Source: Paracoccaceae bacterium (GTDB taxonomy: Bacteria > Pseudomonadota > Alphaproteobacteria > Rhodobacterales > Rhodobacteraceae). From it: a stretch of DNA of 64,000 nucleotides. The position numbers were made by a program, and so were the translations under genes. Below the pieces are notes generated by a model that ran no database searches, was not told the DNA's origin, and was given only the letters and a program-made list of their open reading frames with translations. Below are positions 58,201 to 64,000 of this stretch, in pieces. The stretch's first letter is position 1; the number at the start of each line of letters is the position of its first letter. The DNA lies in contig JAOGIM010000002.1 of the NCBI GenBank assembly GCA_028150825.1, forward strand, positions 57,581-121,580, given 5' to 3'.

Positions 58201-61200
58201 GGATCGGATATACTTTTTGGTGGCCGGGGGACAGATACATTTATTATTGATTTGGCTCATAACATTGGCAATGATCAAATTATAGACTTCGATCTAATTG
58301 ATGCAGATATAATTTTATTTAAAGAAACTAATAATGACGTCAATATTTCTTGGAAAGGCTTGCTTGAAAACCCTCCTTCGAATCCTGCACCCTATGATGC
58401 TTGGCTCATAAAGGTTTCTTCAAGCTATCTTTTAAGTGTTGTTAACGCTGATGGTAATCGTCTTGAGACCAAACTTAACGCATCAAATTTTGGGACGCCT
58501 GCAAAGTGGTGGTCTGCTGATACGCCTGGACAGCTGACTGCAATAAAGAATGACGACCCTAAGTTTTCAAAGGAAGGTCCGAAAACATCGGCTACACAGG
58601 TCTTAAAGCTTGGAGATGACAATTCCGCTACATTTTCTGCCAATGAAACTTTGGAAGTTAAACAAGCTGACAACGATAGCTTAGCGTTTAAAATTTCTAT
58701 AAATGGTGGAAGCGCAAAAATTAGTTTTGGTGATGAGGACATAACTATTGATGGTGAGGCGCCATTTTATGAAAGATTGGGCGTTACCGTATCTGAATTA
58801 AATTCTGCGCTTACTACATTAGAAATAATTGCGACAGAGCGAGGTTTTGGTTCTCTAAAAATTGAGATTACAGACACTTATAGCCCTACGATTGTAAAAG
58901 AAATTCATTTTGAATCAAGTAATAGCAATCCTGTTATTTCAGTGGTGGATTCTAATAATAAGGTGATTGATGATCTTGCTGCTAATTTTGGGCAAGCAGA
59001 TACTTATTTCAACAAAGGTAATTTGGGAGAGACGTTCTCTCTAGCAGGTGCAGAGCAATTCTTTTTTAAGTTGAGTGATGCTGACACACTTGATCAGCAA
59101 AGCAACTTTCTCAAGTCCACCATAAGCGTTTCTTCTGGATCGTTATCTCTAGGTGCTAATTCACCACAAGGTATACAGGCAAAACAATTAGGCCCACGAA
59201 AAATCGTTCTTTCAATTGATAGTACCATTCTTGGAACAACTGATCAAAATCGAATTAATCTGATTTCTGAGGCCATAAACAAACTGGCTTTTCTTGGAAA
59301 TAAAGTTGGAGAGGTTAGTTTAACAGTTGAATTTGTGGATGCAGGACAGCCTCCGGGTGTGGTTGAAATTTCAGTTGTGTCAGCGTTAAAAGTTCTTCCT
59401 AGTGACGTGAAGTCGCCTATGTTGCTGGGTGACAAAAATGAATTGGAGGGAGTGAGCGGAGCAGAATTCGTACTAAACGAAACGCAGGCCAAGGCTGCAA
59501 CAGTGTTTATTGATTTTGAAGGCTCTGGTGTATCTGTCGGCGACACACTTGTATTAGTCTCAACCCACACTGCTTCAAACGGCAGCAAAATTTCATTTGA
59601 TTTAGAATATTCATTGGTTAGTACCGACCTCACTTTTTTTAATATCTCGTTAGAGCGGATAATACAAAAAGCTATTAAGAAATTAAATGCGGACCTAGCT
59701 GAAGAAAATAAAATCAATGGTTTCGACGATGGTACTTTTGAATTTAGTACCAGGCTGATAATCGATGGTGAGACTTTTAATCAGACTGTAAATAATGATG
59801 ACCTGTCTTTTAGAGTTGACACGACCGCTCCGAACGTAGTTCAGCTTGATCCTATTGCAAACGATAGTGGCCTTTCTAGCAGTGATTTTGTAATGAACGA
59901 GCTGGAAGCTGGCACTCAAATTACATTCGTAGCCGAAGCAGATGTCTCTGGATATCTGGTGCAATATTTACCTGAAGATGAAGGCATCTCTGCTTATGAT
60001 TTGGCGAGTGTATTTGATCAGAATGAGCTTTTACGGGGAGGAAATACACTTAAGAACGTTATTGCTGAGTCAGTCTACGAAGGTGACGACGAAGCTAAGC
60101 ACATCATTACGGTCACACAAGACTTAAGTGAAGGCGTTTACTTTGCTGTTTTGCAAGACGCAGCAGGCAATATAACCATACCAACCATCAATAATGACAA
60201 CTTTCAATTAGGTTATAAGCTACCCAATGGTGTAATCATAATTGATAAAGTCGCGGATAGTGCGCCGACCGCAACTTTTCGTCTTTCAGACGAAAAGTTT
60301 AAAGTCCCAGGTTCATTTGATCCAAGGACAAACCAATTCGATTTTAAGATTGGATTAGATGATGCAAGTTCTGCTCCAATTTCCATTCAAGGTCTGGATC
60401 CAGACGTATCACAAATTGAGTTTGATATTAGCGATGGCTTAATTGAACAACCGATTTCCGAAACATTTACTGCTACTTTCGGGGAAAATCCCGGATGGTC
60501 TGCACAAGGAAACGTCGGAAATGTTTCTGTCTCTAGTGAAAGCACATTTAGATCCCCAATTTTTAATTTTGATCTAACCAGCCTTAAAACAGGTTTTTTC
60601 ACAATTCAATTAAAGTTGACTGATATTGCTGGCAATGAGACGTTAATACAAAGTGCGATTGGCCAATATGAAATTGACGTATCGGCGGATGTTGACGGTA
60701 ACTTGGGTATTGCGGTTTCTGATGAAATTGCAACTGGCGTAAACGTAACGGAAAGCTCGGCTGTTGAAATAAGATTTCAAGGCGTTGATCCAGATGCGGC
60801 CAATCGAGAGTTTTTCGCAATTCATGAAGACGTTTTTCTTGCAAATTTATTTTTGTTGAATGGTGAAAAGTTAACTAATCCCGGAAGTCTTAACGATTGG
60901 ACGATGTTGTCCTCATCCTATTTAGTGGAAGGTCAAAAGTATGCTAAGTTTGAAAAGAATTTAACCGATGTTGAAAAAGCTGAATTCTCTGCAGCGGAGA
61001 TCGAGCTCTCTGCCGCTCAAGCGGTAGCGGATGAAGCTTCAATAAGTTTAATAAATGCGCAGTCTGCTGTCGATACTGCACAAGCTGAGTTGGATGCCGT
61101 TGAGCAAGTTATTCTTTTGCAAAATGATGCACCTGAGGTTTCCTCAGCTTCGCTTGAAGCCGCTCAAGCGGTAGCGGATGAAGCTTCAATAAGTTTAATC

Positions 61201-64000
61201 AATGCGCAGAAAGCTTTAAATTTCCATACGCATTTAGTTACTGAAGCTTCCTTGGTTCTTACGGCGCTAAATAACGCAAGAGCAAATGATGGCGTTGTTT
61301 ACTTGAACGTTGATTCTGTAATTGCTTTAGTGAAAGCTTCGGCAAATGAAGTTCAATTAGCAGAAAATAACTTAGCTTCGGCAAAAACGACTTTTGCCGC
61401 AGCAGAAGAGGATTTAAAAACCGCTCAAGAGGCGCTTTCGAATGCGCAGGAGTCAGCTGTTCTTGCTGGAACAACAAATCCTGATTTAGAAAATGAAGTT
61501 CAAACCGTATCATCTAAGCAGACTTTTCTGGAGACAGCACAGGCCAACGTTGATGAAGTTCTAGAGGAGCTTCAGGAAGCTGAGGCTGCACAAGTAACAG
61601 GGGTATTCTTCTCGTCTGCAAGTAGAAGCACTGGCGCATTCCTCGACAGTATACTTGAAATTAATCCAATAGATATTTCGTCTTTTGACGAAGGCGAAGT
61701 TCTTTTCTTAGCAAAAATCCAAGACGCAATTGGAAACGTCGCATTCAGTGAATCTGTTTCAGTGAACCAGTCAACAGATGCGCAGATAATTTTAGACTTT
61801 ACGTTACCTGAGGTTGTTGGTGGGACTACGAGTATTGATGTTGATAGTGGCGATTTCTTGGACGATGGTCTGAGTTCAGATACGACGCCACTTGTGACGT
61901 TTAGCTCTACGGAAGAGTTATCTGAAATTCGTCTTGTGCGCATGGGTGATGCGGAAACGGATGCGGATCTTGTTTCTGATGCGCTTGTTTCTGATGCGCG
62001 TATTTTTGAGTCTGTGTCTTGGAGTGTTTCTGAAAGCTCTTTGGGTTCACCGTTTATTGACTATACGGTTACTGTTGCTGAGACGATTTCTTTGTCTGAT
62101 GGTGTTTGGGCGGTTGTGACGACGGATTTGGCTGGCAATGTTCGCACGTTGATGCATGACGGTGGTGATGCGACTGCTCCTGCTGGGTCACCAGTAGATA
62201 CGGCTTATCTGAAGTGGGATCATAAGGAGACACTGGACGATTACACTGATGATGCTCTGACGTATGTTGCGAATGGGGACACGACTGACATCAGTGGGTA
62301 TGATCTTTATATCAAGAAGGCGGATGGTAGTACTGTCTTCGTTCTGGAAGATGCGTTTGGTTCTGGCATTACTTCGCTCTCTGTGGATGAGATTGAAGCG
62401 GCGATGGGAGCATTGCAGGTTGAACAGGCAGAGGGTGAGCCATTTGTTCTTCGCGCTCCTGATGCATCTGTAGATTTTGCGGTTGAGTATCATGATGACG
62501 GTGGTGATGCGACTGCTCCTGGTGGGTCACCTATTTGGGATGGATCTGTTTATAACGGGTTTAGTGTAGGGTCTGATTTACCGTCTGGTTTCTTTGTGAT
62601 TGACACGACGGCTGATCAGCAGGGTGCTTCTACGCCTGATCAAGGTGTAACGACCCCGTCGGTTGGTGTTCTTGCAGTTGTGATTGGAGATGGTGTTAAC
62701 ATTGGTGGTCCTGATGTTGATGCGACGGATTTTGTGATCAGTGGTTTGGACGCTGATATTTCCAAGATAGAGGTATTTATCAAGGATAAGGACGCGGGCG
62801 GTTTATCTGCAGAGGATAGTGCATTGCTTGAGGGTCTTTCAGCGTCACTTTCTGCTGAAGGATCTTTGGTGTCTGGTTATGTTGGCAGCTACACAGGTTT
62901 GTTGGTTGGAACGGATTACGTGTTTACGAACGATGCTGATGCGAGTGATAAGATTACAGTATTGTCTGGTAGTTTTGAGGCTCATTTAGATCTTCAGGCT
63001 TTGGGATCTCAGGCTCATGATGTTGTTGTTCGTGTTACGGATCTTGCTGGTAATGTTGGGACAGCGGAGAGTGGTTTTGGCGTTGATCTTGATGCAGATA
63101 CGTTGCCTTTGTTTGAGATGGTTGTTGACGCTGGAGTTGTTGCGGGGGTTTCTGTTTCTGAGGATGAGCTGAGTGTCAGCTTGGTTGGTGTTGATCCTGA
63201 TGTATTTGAGAACGCGACGGGGTCTAAGACGCAGACACAGGGTGTGGAGGTTTATGCAGTTGAGGCTGAGAGCTTCTTGTTGGGTCTTCGTTCTGGCAAT
63301 GGATATAGTGATGCGGGAGCTGGTGGAGAGACTGGTGGAGAGACTGGTGGAGAGACTGGTGGAGAGACTGGTGTAGGAGCTGGTGGTGAGCCTGACCTTA
63401 ATCCCGAAGATCTAGCTACAGCTGAAGCGGCGGTTGCGGTTGCGACTGCGGGTTTGGAGACTGCGCAATCTGTCTTAGCTTTAGCGCAAGATGAATATAA
63501 TATAGCACTCATTGGCGAGCCTTCTGGCGGCACTGAGGAAACTCTTGACGCTCTGGCCTTGGCACAAGTTGGTGTCAATGCGGCTGAAGCGGATCTAGCT
63601 ACGGCAGAGGCGGAATTGAACGCCTTACAAGGTTCAATAGTGGTGCCTGTTCCATCTGCTGCGCCGCTTGTGGGTCCATCTGCTGATGCGGTTTATTCGG
63701 ATGTTCTGATGATTGAGGCTGAAGATGCCAAGGTCAGTGATTGGGTTTTAGTCTCGCGTTCTGATTTTGATACTGGTTTGGCGGTTTACGAGCATATCTC
63801 TGATGTTGATGTGGATGGGAATGCTGTTAAGGCGTATATTGATTTTGCTGCGGTTTCTGAATTGGGTGGGAACACGTCATCTTCTGCGGACGGTGCTGAG
63901 GCGGCAGCCACTTTAGATTTGTCTCATTTTGTGACGACTGACGAAGTATTGGTTGTAGCACGTATTGAGGATTCTTTAGGTAATATTGGTTACAGCGGTG
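49201..64000 (+). CDS. Giant multidomain T1SS adhesin-like protein, 3' end beyond window (at least 4933 codons)
   Basis: One uninterrupted frame from ATG 49201 to the window edge; reading it I find no stop. Order: 30-residue leader, KRRSK then FAPLALLLGACGGGG (lipobox-like, Cys 47); a Gly/Glu/Thr repeat linker (to 49620); three copies of a DGYISG...FRDxDGDG...INPITTI module (49680, 50765, 53320); Ig-like beta domains; a Calx-beta-like domain (about 54430-54770, DDPSTPE end); cadherin-like repeats; RTX calcium-binding blocks at 57739-57843 and 58033-58233; more beta domains; a coiled-coil insert (60960-61600); and from about 61.9 kb domains with different codon use. The central RTX position is odd, as RTX usually precedes the C-terminal signal. 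Role as adhesin or motility surface protein is inference. Confidence 0.9.
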   Translation, partial: MKDLPKLRLNQFQVDYKELLEREIIIAKRRSKIPFVFAPLALLLGACGGGGNTPVNDGNGENDYNNGDADGGTGGQTGVDTGGETDGEAGGHTGGETGGETGGDTGGETGGDTGGETGGDTGGENGGDTGGDTGGETGGDAGGNNDNDPNSENEQLSSGVVFDGYISGIEVFRDLNGNLIRDIDEAYVLTDQFGNFTDLLGLSTEYIVARDRDGSAIDITSGLSFSGLFIAPPNYEIVNPISTIVSLIIIEKGVSVTVAEGLVKSAFGIAPEIAMSSFDPLSILTDSSQTDQVLLEQSNDYQVAALQVANTLFAAGGAPENFDISSYTSTAKKIADIIVGHWGYSIDLSDEKTLSEILVDASESLVSQLAAANSENSYSAVLANQILMVQSFAQQAAGGPTVSVSYEGEIRLGEAIEVYFSFSEAVFGFALTDVNAQGGGLSNLKLLETKADGSVVYSATFVPDLVGPLKIAISNNFEDIDGNKGEEFTYSVNVGFPSVVIAAGGGGGGGVVPDPTSSGKVADGYISGARVFRDEDGDGAFDVGEPSGTSAADGSFSLSGKDMDGDGEPDAAIVADNASGTAVDTSTGLAFNAVLSAPAGSTIINPITTIINEIVKSDSSAADLSTKIANASNDLKAAFGLTKANLGEEIDFTNYDPIEKLSSDGTDVAAKATQGVAAWVANVVVSASNDIGGDQAALEANSKNVLASVKNFVKTKADAGGAPINLSATSDVAAAVADAGLTSSSNFVSAIAEQYTNWDVTDTSTLKTIDELVSAQIATQSELSDGLLTTAESNDGAQLIVQFSEAISETITVSILGQGSLSIPLTFNNSKVSSISLTSTQLNVLGSGEFTATATSSGGLTFSKTVYFHSDITPVIAFDAASSGNLLGGISVSDIDGTVPISGSVKITLPGGTNLPDSDENGSADTLNDLVNGRILTLQIVNDAGTVFYTKSVTVSSSNANSDGGYDWSTNISEANLPESAALPDGSYKIKALFSDLYGAKSAATYSSQFVLDRKIPSLDGAIVSNATGDSINISDGNVIFTVELDEAASIVDGNSDGNPDNISLTIAGSAVNFSTFASTSVSSDGKTFSFLVTPSSGTSGDIVLSVAAGAFRDAGGNTNTSTGSSTVACDFVAPTSAVSLESTDGSVGSTLDLNENGLKAVFTFSEAIDPATFSLADDVTVVGGTLGNYTTSDNQVFKSDVTLSPNYSGIFSVDLSADSYTDLAGNVGAGDNLDVSYTVDTTQITPFSVGLVSGSAEYNLGDKIQFTVVFTNTVLVTGSPIFEFSVGSSAEKLPGTKVADDSGVSGNNTNKLIFEYTVTNSESGTGILPVNDLTLNGGTIKGANGVDVATSISSIIPNTFGSTVVDGSLSGDGVDGYLDGSIVYADNDGNNELSAGDAVAQTDPTGGFEIYGASGNLTLEGGVDISTGNTFDVQYQAPFFRDESGSPSGLDSSDTLFSVINPITTILVKKFTTSGFEANVRSSVFSLDPGSSVDFASYNPYSSIAEISGSDDSTSLKAKIAVGLEYQKAAASVALFVDVMSSSARQAELLADASSTYTSQKLSSDLFTLIANFHDWDNHKLSTFGASISSDKIYTGGAVGADVASDTGAISSKLATLLGNATGNLGAAIDSIGSKKNEILDVIAEGILAINLASTDYAVADAAATDQRLQSISEEGINALSEIVQVQQVAQVDLVDRLEDYLSGVDAGADITAGYIIGADEAQSVYTKAPIGTVVPIRYSIKNSSSDITKFEGNADGSANSISFIITRSGSIKTTSSIDYTVSGDVTSDDFSDGLLPNGSVFFDVNERSKTLTFELNNDTLRERIETLVLKISDPLELSQFDIDTAYARVTDDDPSTPEIDNPRSSYHVSEGNTAKLDNISLEYFDLTKTFDISWVASGGTVKVGDQAASASGTLSDQSYFDIQANVLRNIKFLAKDYGDSESSTSGSVIFTITADPSGRNVSSDFEVSFNIHRLPTIAVSDGSTISAIAGVPVALPVITVSDWDSDYLSVNFAPSQKGTISVNSSAVYSLIENVGGTFTVSGEKDQLTDALANLIFTAVSNDGDSNTTIQVTVDDADPLHTVKSAASQISLNVGEATPTLSQSFRPSLKINEWVNLSGVEFLDTDSSQLSITISKTTGNSSNTELRHDSGDAQSQLVSGLLSRSELEKWLENVQIKLANNITGSLSLSISDANNTSSLELDYVPVQNAVPNKGGDLVALAIVEDSDWTVVNISGITLSDKDGSTPPNQIQILSYNGAELQTAEGSGVLDEFGQPIGISVSSAGELFLRARPEKNSNDDIKIQYVVVDPDQPQFTSAISEISIGLSALSDAPQINITSLPTLYYEGARPTSIFQNISVSDVDSDIVNKIEISVPNLDSSESLITPSKFMGMTGVSSGGNIEYTGEIATQNIAALLKNIKISSSSDNLVGKSKLVTLKITDTGLSSGGNSNEAVVTKLVQFIDENDAPKINFSGETSDRTFKEGGSAFGLGAIINIVDPESDAISFFKITINNGYRAGKDVLEYSGNIASTIAEINFSQAEGELSITSVDAGGLNSSQIADILSKVNYSNNDDALRDGSKSVFISASDIKGFAAISEQIEILVSGVNDPPNLIGPNNANVQFIKGLGPVKIAPSLKVEDVDNFSFAEITAQLTGDLLSGSLLNLSKAGKNIADALALDISGDGSTSLSISTRDTATIGIDNRALNSLLSEIIYNYSDDLTNNVLKQSIDLKVRDFSGEDTSLSNTINVGVSLLQSPPILIVDAGAAPEGGDAAVSNPTLFGADTFDAQNLYVDLSSNVVRTDGERVSSFSVKGLAGNTTVKNLKTNSGNVVDINLAQLEAKSSVKIIGTSGANIIDGSRGQDLIDGGSGQDTLRGGLGDDIINLDKTDALVDGGQGNDTLILSSDVTNLVFDLSATDHGLSPIVVSGFENIDGRLATGNLQLDGSEAANFLGGGSGADTLRGRSGNDELFGSAGDDILSGGDGDDKLTGGTGNDSISGGSGSDILFGGRGTDTFIIDLAHNIGNDQIIDFDLIDADIILFKETNNDVNISWKGLLENPPSNPAPYDAWLIKVSSSYLLSVVNADGNRLETKLNASNFGTPAKWWSADTPGQLTAIKNDDPKFSKEGPKTSATQVLKLGDDNSATFSANETLEVKQADNDSLAFKISINGGSAKISFGDEDITIDGEAPFYERLGVTVSELNSALTTLEIIATERGFGSLKIEITDTYSPTIVKEIHFESSNSNPVISVVDSNNKVIDDLAANFGQADTYFNKGNLGETFSLAGAEQFFFKLSDADTLDQQSNFLKSTISVSSGSLSLGANSPQGIQAKQLGPRKIVLSIDSTILGTTDQNRINLISEAINKLAFLGNKVGEVSLTVEFVDAGQPPGVVEISVVSALKVLPSDVKSPMLLGDKNELEGVSGAEFVLNETQAKAATVFIDFEGSGVSVGDTLVLVSTHTASNGSKISFDLEYSLVSTDLTFFNISLERIIQKAIKKLNADLAEENKINGFDDGTFEFSTRLIIDGETFNQTVNNDDLSFRVDTTAPNVVQLDPIANDSGLSSSDFVMNELEAGTQITFVAEADVSGYLVQYLPEDEGISAYDLASVFDQNELLRGGNTLKNVIAESVYEGDDEAKHIITVTQDLSEGVYFAVLQDAAGNITIPTINNDNFQLGYKLPNGVIIIDKVADSAPTATFRLSDEKFKVPGSFDPRTNQFDFKIGLDDASSAPISIQGLDPDVSQIEFDISDGLIEQPISETFTATFGENPGWSAQGNVGNVSVSSESTFRSPIFNFDLTSLKTGFFTIQLKLTDIAGNETLIQSAIGQYEIDVSADVDGNLGIAVSDEIATGVNVTESSAVEIRFQGVDPDAANREFFAIHEDVFLANLFLLNGEKLTNPGSLNDWTMLSSSYLVEGQKYAKFEKNLTDVEKAEFSAAEIELSAAQAVADEASISLINAQSAVDTAQAELDAVEQVILLQNDAPEVSSASLEAAQAVADEASISLINAQKALNFHTHLVTEASLVLTALNNARANDGVVYLNVDSVIALVKASANEVQLAENNLASAKTTFAAAEEDLKTAQEALSNAQESAVLAGTTNPDLENEVQTVSSKQTFLETAQANVDEVLEELQEAEAAQVTGVFFSSASRSTGAFLDSILEINPIDISSFDEGEVLFLAKIQDAIGNVAFSESVSVNQSTDAQIILDFTLPEVVGGTTSIDVDSGDFLDDGLSSDTTPLVTFSSTEELSEIRLVRMGDAETDADLVSDALVSDARIFESVSWSVSESSLGSPFIDYTVTVAETISLSDGVWAVVTTDLAGNVRTLMHDGGDATAPAGSPVDTAYLKWDHKETLDDYTDDALTYVANGDTTDISGYDLYIKKADGSTVFVLEDAFGSGITSLSVDEIEAAMGALQVEQAEGEPFVLRAPDASVDFAVEYHDDGGDATAPGGSPIWDGSVYNGFSVGSDLPSGFFVIDTTADQQGASTPDQGVTTPSVGVLAVVIGDGVNIGGPDVDATDFVISGLDADISKIEVFIKDKDAGGLSAEDSALLEGLSASLSAEGSLVSGYVGSYTGLLVGTDYVFTNDADASDKITVLSGSFEAHLDLQALGSQAHDVVVRVTDLAGNVGTAESGFGVDLDADTLPLFEMVVDAGVVAGVSVSEDELSVSLVGVDPDVFENATGSKTQTQGVEVYAVEAESFLLGLRSGNGYSDAGAGGETGGETGGETGGETGVGAGGEPDLNPEDLATAEAAVAVATAGLETAQSVLALAQDEYNIALIGEPSGGTEETLDALALAQVGVNAAEADLATAEAELNALQGSIVVPVPSAAPLVGPSADAVYSDVLMIEAEDAKVSDWVLVSRSDFDTGLAVYEHISDVDVDGNAVKAYIDFAAVSELGGNTSSSADGAEAAATLDLSHFVTTDEVLVVARIEDSLGNIGYSG
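49405..49620 (+). repeat. In-frame TGGETGGD minisatellite
   Basis: About 200 bp of 12- and 24-bp units (ACTGGTGGAGAT, ACCGGCGGTGAG) coding a flexible Gly/Thr/Glu/Asp linker right after the lipobox-like motif. All units are multiples of 3, so copy-number changes keep the frame. Confidence 0.85.
57739..58233 (+). repeat. RTX nonapeptide coding blocks within the giant gene
   Basis: Two blocks (57739-57843 and 58033-58233) coding GGxGxD-type units such as GGSGQDTLRGGLGDD and GGDGDDKLTGGTGNDSISGG, separated by about 190 bp of non-RTX sequence. They are expected to bind calcium in parallel beta rolls once outside the cell. Confidence 0.9.
61012..61209 (+). repeat. 147-bp-spaced duplication in coiled-coil insert
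   Basis: 51 bp at 61012-61062 recur at 61159-61209 with one mismatch; the offset of 147 bp equals 49 residues, seven heptads. Encodes AAQAVADEASISLINAQ within an Ala/Glu-rich helix. Confidence 0.85.
63322..63372 (+). repeat. Second in-frame GGETGGET minisatellite
   Basis: Four 12-bp GGAGAGACTGGT units coding GGETGGETGG, the same repeat type as 49405-49620, 14 kb further along the same gene. It is followed by another Ala-rich coiled-coil segment (63410-63640). Confidence 0.85.

Overview
The window looks like the chromosome of a marine alphaproteobacterium, probably Rhodobacterales-like. That is an inference from family content (FCD-type GntR regulator with a polyamine-type ABC transporter and hydantoin-racemase-like gene, a rhizobial-type IS3 element, large RTX/T1SS loci). 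No rRNA or core marker fixes the taxon. Two halves differ sharply: 1-30 kb is a chain of integrated islands marked by tRNA 3' ends, and 31-64 kb is a type I secretion locus with very large surface proteins.

1-0.66 kb holds three tightly overlapping small genes. A 46-bp tRNA-Thr 3' end occurs at 906-951 and exactly again at 15019-15064, and these bracket island 1. Cargo and mobility genes: a small zinc-ribbon protein, a secreted protein and a tiny CxxC protein; a translationally coupled four-gene block (SNF2-like helicase, DUF4391 protein, type III Mod, type III Res) that looks like an anti-phage system; then on the minus strand a P4-type integrase, a hypothetical gene, an AlpA-like regulator and a RepA/AAA-type ATPase next to iteron-like repeats. 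Pairs of GGGGAAAC spaced 11 bp lie just inside both ends and are probably integrase arm sites.

15.1-21.35 kb is a second segment ending in a third, shorter tRNA-Thr 3' copy. It carries alkB-like, EamA (DMT) transporter, Bcr/CflA-type MFS and aldo/keto reductase genes, separated by three copies of a ~136-bp intergenic repeat. 21.35-29.87 kb carries an FCD GntR regulator divergent from a PotABCD-like ABC operon plus an Asp/Glu/hydantoin racemase, then an IS3-family element abutting an IS6-family remnant, and it ends in a tRNA-Phe 3' fragment. 30-31 kb is decayed: a hypothetical gene and a truncated acyltransferase.

31.2-64 kb: T1SS ABC and HlyD genes (minus strand) are divergent from lgt, which overlaps an unknown membrane-anchored protein gene, followed by a TolC-like lipoprotein. 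Next comes a 1138-aa Ala/Thr-rich RTX protein with its own terminator, a TPR-SGNH protein (minus strand), a decayed TPR-methyltransferase pseudogene, a DUF6447-like small protein and a giant open frame that begins at 49201 and is still open at the window end (at least 4933 codons). Both large T1SS-type proteins have a lipobox-like LxAC/LGAC motif about 50 residues from the N-terminus, and lgt lies in the same locus. This suggests a lipid-anchored mode of surface display, which is the most speculative and most interesting idea here.
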